From the NCBI GenBank assembly GCA_034509735.1, contig JACGWO010000005.1:17969264-18033263 (forward strand): a stretch of DNA of 64,000 bases. The letters run 5' to 3'. Below the pieces are notes generated by a model. That model searched no databases. It was not told the origin of the DNA and worked only from the letters and a program-made list of their open reading frames with translations. Of this stretch, positions 47,011 through 58,013 are shown one piece after another (the first letter of the stretch is position 1; every line of letters starts with the position of its first letter). Source of the DNA: Sesamum alatum (taxonomy: Eukaryota > Streptophyta > Magnoliopsida > Lamiales > Pedaliaceae). The position numbers were made by a program, and so were the translations under genes.

Positions 47011-47659
47011 CGTCTTTCTTACATTCAAATTTATATAGATAGTGTTAACACGTGCAAAAGAAATTGAAAAAAAGAATGTTGCAAATAGAAAAAAAAAAAG
47101 TGTTCCAAAAGAGAAAGTATTACATTTTTAGACAATAAGACGTATTTAGAAATGGTATTTGAACAAGTGGTACAAATACCGATGAAATATCAGAACGATC
47201 TGTGGCAACCGTTCCAAATAATTTGGCACAGCATCTATTACGAGGATAGGGTACCATTTCCAGGACCGTTTCAAGATCCGGACCAATGCTATTCCACTAT
47301 TAATTTTTTGTCCCCCAAAATAAAAACGTTTCTAAAACCGCTCCAATTTTCGTAGTTTTTTTTGCAGTGGTACCACAAGTAGATTTAACCTCATCGATCT
47401 TAAGTTCAATTAGATCTTTCGTCTGTCAAGAGAGGACAACAGTATAACTTCAACACCTACACTCCTAGAGTTCTTTGGTGGTTCTTCACTTGATAGCTTT
47501 TGTATTTTGTAATGTAAGATAGTTTGTGTGTTTTGAGAAAACGTATCAATTGATGTGTTCACTAAGTTAGTAGGTTCCTTATTCATAATAAAGTTACAAA
47601 GACTTGTAAGTCATTTCAAACTCTCTGATTGGACTATATCCATCTTATTAACTAACTAA

Positions 47660-47979
47660 CACTAGAAGAAATATGACTTTTCATCATGACGAATTACCAT
47701 GATTAAAAGTAAAACATCGTGACAAGTACTAATTAATTATGGTTACGCAACAGTTATTAGTCATATTTCTGCAAGCAATATCAAGACATTAGTCACAGCT
47801 AAAAACATAGCAAATATTTTAGTCATAGTTAAAGTCATGACAAATACTTAATTAACCATGGTGCAGTCACTTCATTTTTGCTTCGTTCTCTTTTTTTACG
47901 ATGGTGTATAGTATTGATTTACCCTAGTTCTTAAGTTATGGTCATTTACAATGTAGGGAATAATATATTTTTTGTAGTG
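47660..47979 (+). mobile_element. CACTA-type MITE, copy 1 (320 bp)
   Basis: Termini CACTAGAAGAAATAT and ATATTTTTTGTAGTG with a TAA duplication (47657-47659 and 47980-47982). The interior has repeated short blocks such as AGTCATGACAAATA and TTAGTCATAGTTAAAG. Two relatives lie at 59349 and 63836. Confidence 0.82.
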
Positions 47980-47982
47980 TAA

Positions 47983-48454
47983 TGTCTGATGATAAGAAAA
48001 CTTAGTCACTATCCATCTTATTAACCGATGACAACATAGATTCAACCACAATACTTTTGATAAATATGGACATATGAATAATGGGAAAATAATCGGGGGG
48101 GCTTATGATCAAAGCACACTTCTCAGGTCGCAAGTCAGAAACTTCAAGCATCTCTTCAGTTGCTCTTCAAAATGCCCTTATTACAATAAACTGGGGGTAT
48201 TTATACTAGGCTAATCATAAAGTGCGGGTGTATAAAGTCAATTTTACCCCCTTATCAACCACTAATTGGTGATACAATTCGATATCTAAGGATAATCTAG
48301 TAATTACATAATCTCGATATAGGAGATTTTGACTTCCATTCTTAGTTGTCCTTTGCTTGATCTTGTCTCCATCAATAAACAATCAGTATAAATATAATGT
48401 AAGTATAAAATTTTATTCCAATAATTCATTATTGATCTAATAATTCACACTTGG
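47983..48454. other. Intergenic DNA, no gene seen
   Basis: AT-rich unique-looking DNA with a G run (48097-48103). No frame, terminal repeat or RNA gene supported. Confidence 0.55.
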
Positions 48455-48603
48455 AAAGAAGAGGCATGCCCTTCCCAACTCTTTCTAGTGACCTAAACCT
48501 TAATCCCGACCTGCGGTTGCCACTCCCCCCCCCCCCCCAAACCGGCGGTCCTTTCTTGCTACCCTAACCAAACGATGGAGAGGGAAAGATCTTATCACCG
48601 CGT

Positions 48604-49258
48604 GTGACTAAGAAAATATTTGCCGGCGAGATGGAGTACTTTGGCAAAGTGTGTTTTGCACCGAGGTGGTCGAGCAATCAATTTCTCCTCCAAGGAGACC
48701 GAGACGCTCACGGCTCATCTCAAATTCATCATGATTGGAAATTTTTTGCACGGATATCCGAGCATGCAAGCTATCCGCGTGTATCTCGCTAAACTAGGAC
48801 TTTGGAGTGGCTACTCGATAGGCGTCGTTAACTTCAAACATATATTGATAAATTTGAGCAATGAGGAGGATTTATCCTGTTTGTGGTTGAAGCAGATTAC
48901 TTTTATTGGTGGATCATAATGCACACGTTCAAGTGGTCCCCAAATTTTAATCCGAGAGTCGAGTAGTCCATTGCCCCGGTCTAGATCCGCCTGCTCGAGC
49001 TTCCGGTTCACCTGTTCCACAAGAAGGCCCTATATGGTATCGCTAGCCTGATCGGTACCCCATTGAAGTTAGATGAGGCGACTACAGAGGGACACCGCCC
49101 GAGTGTTGCACGGGTTTGCGTGGAATTGGACTTGATGAAGCCCAACCATAATCAATTTGGATTGGCTGTGAGGGTAAATTCATCCCACAGTCGGTGATCT
49201 ACAAATGATGCCCTAAATATTCCTCGTGATGCCTGCATCTCGGTCATAGGATTAAGGA
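48604..49258 (+). pseudogene. LINE ORF1 remnant (DUF4283-like gag domain)
   Basis: Reading frames give GNFLHGYPSMQAIRVYLAKL, YSIGVVNFKHILINLSNEED and LWLKQITFIGG, then after a frame change FKWSPNFNPRVE, LPVHLFHKKALYGIASLIGT and GHRPSVARVCVELDL. This is the RNA-binding ORF1 domain common in plant L1-type LINEs and related genes. Several stops occur (48916 onward). It continues beyond the hAT insertion as low-complexity C-terminal sequence. Confidence 0.72.
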
Positions 49259-49266
49259 CTGTCGGG

Positions 49267-50760
49267 CAATGTTATTAAACTCGGACCGGACCGGCCGGTC
49301 CGACCGAGAATTGGCCAAGGGTCCGGTCCGGGTCACCGGTATAAAACCGGTGTCAAACGGACCGGTGTGAACTGGTCAAAATCGGTCAAAACCGGTACAC
49401 CCAGGATCCGGTTGACCCGGTTTTAATTTTTAAAAAAAATTAAAACTAATAATATTATTCCACTGAAAAAATAAAATAGTGAAATATACAAAGAGAAAAC
49501 AAATGCCAAAGAAAATAAATAAACAATTGCTTTCAAAGCAACTATGAACATATTTATAGTGTAAATAGTTTAAACTTCTTTATGTTTTTCCGATGTGGGA
49601 CAAATGAGGAAGTGTTCAATCTTTATTTACACTTTTTCAATGTGAGACGATGAGCATATTTATAGTGTAAATAGTTTAAACTTCTTTATGTTTTTTCGAT
49701 CTGAGACAAATGAGTAAGTGTTCAATCTTTGTTTATACCTTTTCAATGTGGGACAATGAACATATTTATAGTGTAAATAGCTAAATTTTTCTTGTATTTT
49801 TTCAATGTGGGACAAATGAGAAAGTATTCAATCTTGGTTTATAATTTTCTAATGTGGGATAATGAGCACACTTATAGTGTAAGTAATTTAAGCTTCCTAT
49901 ATTTTTCCAATATGGGACAAATGAGAAAATTGTTCAATCTTGGTTTACACTATTCCAATATTGTACAATGAGCATATTTATAGTGTAAATGGCTTAAGCT
50001 TCCTTATGTTTTTCCAATATGGGATAGATAAGAAAGTATTCAATTTTAAGTTATACTTTTCCAATGTGGGATAATGAGAAAATATTTAAATTACATTTGA
50101 TTTATATTTTTTCAATATGGGATAACGAACACTTCTAATAGTCAATAGAACTTTTATTTATATGAAGGCAATGGTTGTTAAAATATTGTTATAAATTGTA
50201 TTATTTAATCAATTATATATAATGTATTTTGGAGGTTTTCAATTTTAAATATTTGTTAGTTTGAATTTTAATTTACTTTGCTTCATCCAATAAGTTTGTT
50301 GGTTTTTTAATTTAAATTATTATAGATTTTCGTAAACACATATGTTATTCAAATCATAATTTGAATAAGAAGATTGGCTGACCAATATAATAGAAAGTGA
50401 ATATTCGTCGAGGAAAGATAGTAAGTGGACGAAAAGAGAATTTTAGGAAAAAGATCTTTTAGATCTCTTTCCCTTTTTTTGACAACTCTCTAATATCGTA
50501 ATTTTTGATTTTTTTTTGCTCCGGATTGTAATCTCTAATGAAAATATAGTTTGTATTCATTAATAAATTGTACCATTTTATAAAAGTATTGTTATAAATT
50601 ATATTTATTTAATCTATGATATATAATATATTGATATGCAATATATATATGTATATAATAAAGTCCGGGTCAACCGGTTTTTTTAATCTGGTCCGACCGG
50701 TCGGACCAGTGACCCAGTAACTTGACCAGTTCAATCCCCGGTCCGGTTTTAAAAACATTG
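49267..50760. mobile_element. Non-autonomous hAT-like element (1494 bp) with internal tandem array
   Basis: Terminal inverted repeats: left CAATGTTATTAAAC followed by CGGACCGG, right the inverse of CAATGTTTTTAAAACCGGAC. It is flanked by an 8-bp duplication CTGTCGGG / TTGTCGGG (49259-49266 and 50761-50768, one mismatch), the length typical of hAT. Both ends are rich in ACCGG. No transposase frame. It lies inside LINE ORF1. Confidence 0.8.
49546..50150. repeat. 106-bp tandem repeat, 5.7 copies, in the hAT-like element
   Basis: Units begin GA(A/G)CATATTTATAGTG at 49546, 49652, 49758, 49864, 49970 and 50076, exactly 106 bp apart. The last unit is partial. Each unit holds two copies of a TTTTCCAATGTGGGACAA-like block. 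Confidence 0.92.
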
Positions 50761-51199
50761 TTGTCGGGATAGCAAGGCGACTGAGCAAGCTTCTGGTGAA
50801 GCACCCGCAGAGGATTGCGTACGTTGATTATCAAGCGCCGTGAGAAGCAGCCACAACCGCAAGATTCTGTGGAGCAGGTGAATATTCCTAAGCCCGCCCC
50901 TCCCCTTGGCGCCATTGAGAGTGTCCACGCCCGTGGCTCGGCTACGAGGTCACCCGCAGCTGCTGTTCAAGGGGAACGTAGGCCTTCTGAGAATGAATTG
51001 GACGAGGAGGTACCACTAAACCCTACCCGGCATGAAAAACTTGATGGAGGAGGGGGGAGATTCAGATAGTATGCCGGAACTCGGATGGTGCCAAAACAGG
51101 CAAACAGGAGGGGGGCAAGGAGCATCTGCTGGCCGCCTCGGCTGACGGTGATATGGCCAAGGACCTACACGTAGCAGTGAGTGAGGAGCCGGACACTAA

Positions 51200-54130
51200 C
51201 CCTTTCGTATGATTTGTGTTTTCGATCCTCAGTCCCAACTTGGTTGGTGTTGGAGTTTTGCTTTACGTGACGACGAACATGAACATGAGGGGTCGTCAGA
51301 TAGTCGTGCTACACCACAGCAGCCGTCCATGGAGGACGACGACGACTTTGTCGTAGTCAAAGCCAAAGATCGGCAGTTGCGGTCTTTATCCCGCCCTGAT
51401 AGAGTTATGACCCGAAGCCACTCCCCTGTCCGTCCTACCTCCTCCCCTCTCTCCCTCCCCCAAATGAATTGTGTTATATGGAGTGCTCGCTGCATTAGAA
51501 ATAAACATAGAGTAATAAAGATATTAAATACGGAGCATAAGGTGGATTTCGTGGGCCTTGTCGATCCGAGAGTGAACTGGGAGGTCTATTTAACTTTTCA
51601 GCGCCTTAGATTCTCCCAATCGTCAAGAATTGCAACAATAAGATCTGGTGTCTCCTCAGCGGTCCGATGGACTTTGAGCTATTAGTGGACGAGGAGCAGT
51701 TCATGCACCTGACGCTGCACTCTCCAACCTTTCTTGGGTCGTTCTTTTGCACCATGCTTTACGGCAAGTGTGATAAGGTGGCTAGGAGGCTGATTTGGGC
51801 GTTCATGCGTTCTATCGTTGAGTACTGAATTACGTGGTTTATCGGTGGGGATTTTAATTCGGTGGTTTCCGTTTCTTAGCAATCTTCGAGGGACTATCTG
51901 ATGCGTCACTCTATTGAGGAGTTATCAGAGGTAATTTTTTTATTGCGGTCTGGTCGACCTGGGGTTTCACGGTAGCCAATTCACATGGACAGACCACCAA
52001 CTGTGGCAACAGCTTGACCGTGTTTTATTCTTTAGCGAGTGGGTGGACGGGATGCCTCACACCACAGTGCATCACTTACCTTGCTTCGGCTCGGACCACT
52101 GTCCGTTGTTGGTCTGTGTCGAGTCGCCACAGGGTTCGTCCCCATCCTCGTTCCGATTCCAAAACATGTGGTGTCGCCACCCGGGCTTCATGGTGGAGGA
52201 GTGTTGGGCTCTTCCAGTGCCTTTTGCGGGCATGCTCCGACTAAAAGAGAAACTGATATGCATGAAGCAAAGGCTACGCCACTGTAATAAGACAGTCCTC
52301 AAAAACTTATTTTAGCATTTAGAGGAGGCGAAGACGGTTGTCCAACTGGCCAAGAGTGCTTATGATCAACACCCTACTAAAGACAACCTAGCGGAAATGA
52401 ACCGGGTAAAGGTTGTTTACCGACGTGCCCTCTCAATTGAAGAGGACTTCTGGCACTAAAAGTCTGATTGTAAATGGGTCGCCGATGGGAGAGGAACACC
52501 AAGTATTTTCACTCTCTTGCTAGGAAGAAGCGGGCACGAACAAGTATCTCAACCATCGAGGATGAGGGGCAGCGGTTCATGGCTCCGAATGATATCCGTC
52601 GATCGGCCGAGAGCTACTTTCATCAGCTGCTATTGGTGGCTCTGAGGCCAGACACAGCGCCCAATTTGGAGGATATCCCCACCCTCCTAACGACGACTCA
52701 CCACGAGACTCTTTGCGCACCAACGACGAGGGAGGAGGTCTGTCGAGTCGTGTTTGAGATGGACACAAGTAGCGTGGCAGGTCCCATGGTTTAATGTGGT
52801 TTTATATCAGCGGTGTTGGGAGATTGTCCAGGATGATGTTTACTCGTTGTGATGGATATTTTTGCTAGAACCCCATTGCCGAAGAGTTTTACGGCTGCTT
52901 CCATTATTCTTATTCCTGAAGTCCAGAGCCCCACTAACTGGGGTGAATTTCACCTGATCATTTTATGTAATACGATCAATAAGATCTTGACGAAACTACT
53001 TATGACAGGCTCAAAACTTGGCTCCCCTCTGTGGTCTCACCTAATCAGAGTGGCTTTGTCCCCAGCCGTCTCATTGGGGACAATATCCTGTTGACCCAAG
53101 AGATTATGCAGTCGATTGGTGCCAACAAGAACAATTGGATGTTGCATTGAAGCTGGACATGGCGAAGGCCTATGATCGGGTTAGTTAGCCTTTTCTCCAA
53201 TGTATGTTTTCATAACTGGGTTTCCTGGCACTTTGACTATGACTTATTCGAAACTGTACGGAGAACTACTAGTTTTCTGTCATCGTCAATAGGGCTATGT
53301 GAGGCTTTTTTCCCTCGACTAGGGGCCTTCGACAAGGGAATCCTCTGTCCCTCACTCTCTTCGTGCTAGCCTCGGTGTTTCTGTCAAGACGGTTGAACAG
53401 TCTGTTCGCGAGGGACCCATCCTTGGAATTCATCGGCGGCCAAGGTATTAGCCACTTGGCCTATGCAGACGGCTGTCTTATTTTTTTACGAACTCAAGGG
53501 AGCGGAGCCTATTGAAGATCATCGCGTTCCTAGCAGAATTCTCTGAGATGTCTGGTCAAGCCCTCAACGTGGCGAAGAGCTCGTTCCGTGTTGCTCAAAA
53601 AGCGCCAGGTTTAGTGATACGACGGGTTAAGTGCCTGACTGGTTTTGTTCAAAACCCTTTCCTTTCGTCTACTTGGGAGCTTGATTTATTGCGGACGGCA
53701 GAAGGCTGAACTTTTTTCAACCCCTCATTGATGTAATGGCAAGCAAGGTCTCGGGTTGGGAAATTAAGGTCCTATCATACGGCGGGCATCTCCAGCTTAT
53801 TTAGTTAGTCCTCCTCTTGATGCCAATTCATTTATTATATGTCTTGAAGCCACCCAAGTCGATCATCTTGAGGATCGAAAGATTGCTTAAGGGGCCCTGC
53901 TGCGTGACCACGACGACAACGTGGTGTTTGCCTACTACAAGTTCCTGGAGACGAAAACTAATATCTTTGCTTAGATGTTTGCAATTGTGAAAAGCTTGGA
54001 ACTTGCCAAAGGTTGATGCCTTCTCGCGGATTTGGGTGGAAACTAATGTGTTGGTGGTCCTTAATATGTGAAACAACTGTGATTCTCGCACGAACTTGGC
54101 CTGACAACTCACTGGCCTGCTCAATAAGCT
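51200..54130 (+). pseudogene. LINE ORF2 remnant: endonuclease, reverse transcriptase, RNase H
   Basis: APE-type endonuclease: NCVIWSARCIRNK (51463), VDFVGLVDPRVNW (51543), WFIGGDFNSVV (51838-51870) and SDHCPLLV (about 52096). RT: CKWVADGRGT / RNTKYFHSLARKKR (52470-52530), ASIILIPEVQSPTNW (52890-52935), NKILTKLL, SGFVPSRLIGDNILL (53047-53090), LDMAKAYDRV (53152), RGLRQGNPLSLTLFVLAS (53310-53365). The catalytic box reads YADG (53462-53473) instead of YADD. After a gap where RT thumb and zinc-knuckle sequence should be, an RNase H-like piece follows (VVFAYYKFLETKTNIFA, SLELAKVDAFSRIWVET, 53920-54050). It would copy LINE RNA at a nicked target but is dead. Confidence 0.8.
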
Positions 54131-54352
54131 CCAAGGGACTGCGGCGGGACTAAGCTAGGCGATTTTCGATTTCCCAACTTCCGCTTTCATTAATTTTGAT
54201 AGTGCAGGAGCTTTGTATACGGAGTAAGTACTCATTATTTACGATTTTTCAGTGTACATGAACTCCATAGATTCTTAATAAATAGGTAGGGATCTGCCAA
54301 ACACCCGTCCCGATATTGACAGTGTTCTTTAAAAAAAAAAAACAAAAGAAGA

Positions 54353-54416
54353 TCTAATAAATTGAAAACAATAATTTTAAAGTTATTGTATTTTAAATAT
54401 TTTACAAAAATGATAG

Positions 54417-54450
<34 letters not shown>

Positions 54451-56055
54451 TCATGATGTCGAGGCAAAGATATATTTTTATACTTCAAGTGAGCAAAATA
54501 ATATATATATAATATGAGGGGGCAAAGTGAAATTATTCACCACATAATATTATTGTATTATTTTTTGTTACAATTAACTTTCTTTTACTTTACTCCATTC
54601 TCCACCCCCACCCCCAACCCCCTCAAAGACATCAATTCTTTAACATTACCTGGCAAAAGTAAATCCTGTCAAACAACGACATTTCTATAGCTATAGACCA
54701 ACCCCAAGAATAAGATCTCTACATCTCTTTCTATACATACATATATATATAGAGAGAGAGAAAGTTCAGGAGAGAGAGACAGAGAAGTGGGAGACTGGGA
54801 TTCAGTCATTCCAGTTGTATCTCGTTGCTTTTGAGGAATGTTTTCTTTTCTTTGGAAGTTCAAACACTCTTATTTTCGTGAATTGTACTGGCAATAATAT
54901 ATATACATGTATATTAGCATTAATATATATATAATGCATTAATTGTGCAACGCATTTGCATGCATGCATGCATGGGGGCGAGTTCATTGAGGCCACGTGG
55001 CACGTGGATTAGTGTCAATGATTAGCCCTTTTTTGGGTTAGTTCATGAGAAGATATGATGTGACAAGGGGTGTTATGCAGCATGCTATGCAATTGATGTC
55101 ACTGTTATGCGAAATATTACTTTGGTAAATTTTAATAGGTAGGATCAAGTGATACAAAATAAAATAAAATAAAATAAAATAAAATAGAACTGATCAAATA
55201 TTTATACATATATCATCTAAATATATGTAATTTGAAATTCATAAATTTAAATATTCATAAAAATACAAATTACACATTATTAATAAAATTATACAAAATT
55301 TTTCTTTTATCTACATTGAAAGAAAACTTAAATATATTAAGTATATAATATTATAATATTTTATGAGATATTAATCAAAATTATTAAAAATCTTTATCTT
55401 TGTAAAATCTAACCCTTTCGTCCAAATAATTCTTTTCTCACTATCAAAGAATTTACTATATTTGTAACTAAAATTGGAGAGAGGGAGGGAGTAGTTTCAA
55501 GGAAGGGTATTTTGGTAGTTTAATGAATTGATATGAAAACTATCTTGATATATAAAATTTTTATTTTGTCCTATATAAATTGGTAAATTCGTTTTGCAAG
55601 AAAAATAATGAGTATATTATGTAAATGTAGAGGGCAAATTATGTAAAAAGCACATAATAACTTATATATTAAACAAAAAAGAAGTTTGTTTTATAATTAG
55701 TATAAATTATCTTCATATTTTTATTTTAAAAATACATTCGATTAAAAAAAAAAAAGAACTTATATAGACCACTCAATCTCTTTATTTGTGATCACATTTG
55801 GGACGCATGCATGCATCATGGTGGAAGTGTTTATTAGTCTTACAAGTTGTTGAGATTTTTGGTCCCCCATACAATTAATTATGCGGATTTATCTTATATT
55901 ATTTCAAAGGATACTATATTTTTTTTATAATAATTACTTTATATGTAATTTTTGACAATTAATAATTATTAGTGATAACTTTTTCTTAATAATTATCACT
56001 ATTAACTGTGCAAATCATCACAATAACAAAAATAAAAGTCTTATTACTTAATCTA
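54353..56055. other. AT-rich intergenic DNA with simple repeats, no gene seen
   Basis: Contains a 28-bp A run (54421-54448), a GA-rich stretch after TATATATATA (54735-54790), CATGCATGCATG (54957-54972) and (AAAAT)n (55155-55186). A TA box followed by a GAGA-rich leader near 54740 could be a promoter, but no convincing coding exon follows. Confidence 0.55.
55155..55186. repeat. (AAAAT)n microsatellite
   Basis: Six adjoining AAAAT units. Confidence 0.9.
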
Positions 56056-56608
56056 TCTATACTATATATTATTTTTTTTGAAGTGAAAGCGATGAAATAT
56101 TATTAAATATTGAATAAATCTGTTACAATCATTCCTATCAAATATCAATATTTGAATAAAGACAATTCCAATAACTATATCCTGATCAACAGTCTAAATA
56201 ATTACATCAACATCCAAACAACACCTACTGATTACAGTAGAAATACCTTCACCTACTATACAGTAGAAAAACATCCAACGCATTCGATGGATGACCTCGA
56301 GGTCACGGGGCCTCAGCTTCGCTAACTGAGATAGACGTCATTGGCTATACTATATATTATTGAAAATGGCCCTTTTGGTGTCCAAATTAATTTTCGTCTG
56401 GCCTTCATTTTTTTTTAAATTTTAAATTAATAAATTATGTTCAACAATCCAACTCATCATGATCTTTCATAACTATTTTTTAATAGTTTTTTCTAATGTA
56501 TTTTATTATCTTATTGGATAACTTTAACTCTACAGAAAATAAATAATATAATTTATTTTAAATATTTTTTAAAAATTATGCACATATATAGGATGACATA
56601 CTTACTAG
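56056..56608 (+). mobile_element. Short Helitron-like element 1, split by a LINE tail
   Basis: Starts TCTATACTATATATTATT after an A and ends ACTTACTAG followed by T, as expected for Helitrons (A|TC...CTAG|T). Its sequence after the insertion (GAAAATGGCCCTTTTGGTGTCC, then AAATAAATAATATAATTTAT and TATGCACATA) is shared with element 2 at 57718. Net length about 265 bp after removing the LINE fragment and one target copy. Confidence 0.6.
56074..56344 (-). mobile_element. 5'-truncated LINE tail (271 bp) with 17-bp target duplication
   Basis: The 17-mer CTATACTATATATTATT stands on both sides (56057-56073 and 56345-56361). On the minus strand the insert ends in ACTTCAAAAAA, a poly-A tail, so it is a reverse-transcribed 3' fragment. 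Its start reads in frame QLAKLRPRDLEVIHRM-like, possibly the end of an ORF2. Family unknown. Confidence 0.78.
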
Positions 56609-56609
56609 T

Positions 56610-57717
56610 ACATATAACTAACGATAACTCTGGTAATTTGCAAAATAAAACAAAAAAGAGTTAATTTGATTATTTATATTTAAAGAATCAAATTCAAAAA
56701 TTTTAAAAAAATTGAGCAATTTATTTTCAACTCCTATGTAAAATCCTTTGAAAGAGAAAAAGGAGCGGGTCCCACTAAATCCAAAGAGGCACATAAGATG
56801 ATGATGGGTTTGGTGGGGCAGAGATTTGATTTTGCCCTCAAAGGAAGTGACCGTGACTGTGACTGTGACGATGACTGTGACTGTGAGTGAGAAGTAATGG
56901 CGTTCGTGGGGGTTTGCATGCAAATTGAATGATTAACCAAATCCCACAGTTTTCATTAAACTAACACACACATGATCCGCTATTAATAACCAATATTCTT
57001 ATATTCTTTATAGACATTTGTGACGCCAATACTCTCCCACTCCCAATCCCACTCTCACCCCCCAAGAGATTGCATGCCAAACTACACTCCTTCACATCAA
57101 TCCATAAAAAAGTGCAAGCAATTTCTGTAATATTACAAAAAAATAAATTATTTTTTATAAAAAAATAAAATAATAATTTATTTCTCTGTAATTTTTAAAA
57201 TGACTTAATTTACCTTCTCTTATTTTAAATTGTTCCTTTTTAAGGAAAATAAACTGCTATTTTTCTATTATCAGAGGATAATTTACGCATTTATAACATC
57301 ACAATGAGGTCATTAAACCTCATCAATCCACCCACAACTTTGAATATGAGGGTCTTCTCCATTCACCCCATACATACAATGGATGTATTATATACACTCA
57401 CCATGTCTTATATATTTTAGGGAGTGTTTGCATAAAGTTTTGTCATTAAACTACTATCGAAGTAAAAGAAAAAAAAAAAAAAAGAATAACTTTCTTGCCA
57501 AATTCTAACAATAGGAAATTTTAATACATGCCAGGTGTAAAACTATTATGGTTATATTAATTATATCACATCGTTGTAACAGAAAAATCACTGTTAGTAT
57601 AATTTAATATCTCCATCTAATATAACTTTTATATTTATGTGTATAAGTTTTTTTTCCAATAGTCTCAAACATCCTAAAACCAGGTATTACCAAGATATAT
57701 TATTATTATCATTATCA
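56610..57717. other. AT-rich intergenic DNA, no gene seen
   Basis: Contains the TGTGAC minisatellite (56846-56890) and an A run (57470-57483). No supported gene. Confidence 0.55.
56846..56890. repeat. (TGTGAC)n short minisatellite
   Basis: About seven 6-bp units with one GACGAT variant. Confidence 0.85.
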
Positions 57718-58012
57718 TCATTTATACTATATATTATTGGAGAGGGTCAATTTGGTGTCTAAATTAATTGGTTTGCCATTTTTTTTAAAAAATTAAATTA
57801 ATTAATTATTTTTAACTTTTTCACTCATTCCATAACTACCTTTTGGTAGTTTTTTCTTTCTCATGCATTCTTATCTTATACATATTATTTTATAAATATA
57901 TATTAGGTAATTTTTTACTCTACAAAAAATAAATAATATAATTTATCAATATATTTATTTAAAATATTTTTTAAAATTTATGCACATACATAGAATGTAT
58001 CACACTTACTAG
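57718..58012 (+). mobile_element. Short Helitron-like element 2 (about 295 bp)
   Basis: Begins TCATTTATACTATATATTAT after an A and ends CACTTACTAG before a T. A small perfect hairpin ATACAT-AGA-ATGTAT lies about 10 bases before the CTAG end, a Helitron hallmark. It is homologous to element 1 at 56056. Confidence 0.62.
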
Positions 58013-58013
58013 T

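Larger units (their letters stand above)
42822..47369. mobile_element. CACTA-type DNA transposon (4548 bp), degenerate
   Basis: Begins CACTATTAAAAAAAAAGG and ends with the inverse of CACTGCAAAAAAAACTACG, flanked by a 3-bp duplication GTA (42819-42821 and 47370-47372). Inside both ends the motif ACCGTTCCAAA / TTTGGAACGGT recurs many times (for example 42850, 43625, 43868, 44486, 44750, 47208), as expected for CACTA subterminal repeats bound by transposase. The left subterminal zone carries an inserted MITE (43079-43575). Coding remnants are weak (46500-47010). It is probably non-autonomous now. Confidence 0.78.
48463..54344 (+). mobile_element. L1-type LINE (about 4.4 kb net), disrupted, with hAT insertion
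   Basis: Plant L1-like element with an ORF1 remnant (48604-49266 and 50769-51070) and ORF2 remnant (about 51200-54130), ending in an A-rich tail at 54331-54344. The 8-mer AAAGAAGA stands on both sides (48455-48462 and 54345-54352), a plausible target duplication. A C run (about 48525-48538) lies in its 5' region. A hAT-like element splits it at 49267-50760. Frames are broken throughout. Confidence 0.8.

Noticed and set aside
49546..50150. CRISPR-like array
   Set aside because: The repeats are contiguous 106-bp units without unique spacers and the DNA is eukaryotic; it is a tandem array in a transposon.
54421..54448. Long A run as the LINE poly-A tail
   Set aside because: The LINE already ends at 54344 in an A-rich tail followed by its probable target duplication AAAGAAGA. 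The A run lies about 75 bases beyond.
54660..54870. Possible microRNA or gene promoter with GAGA leader
   Set aside because: I found no convincing long hairpin and no known miRNA sequence; the following frames are short.
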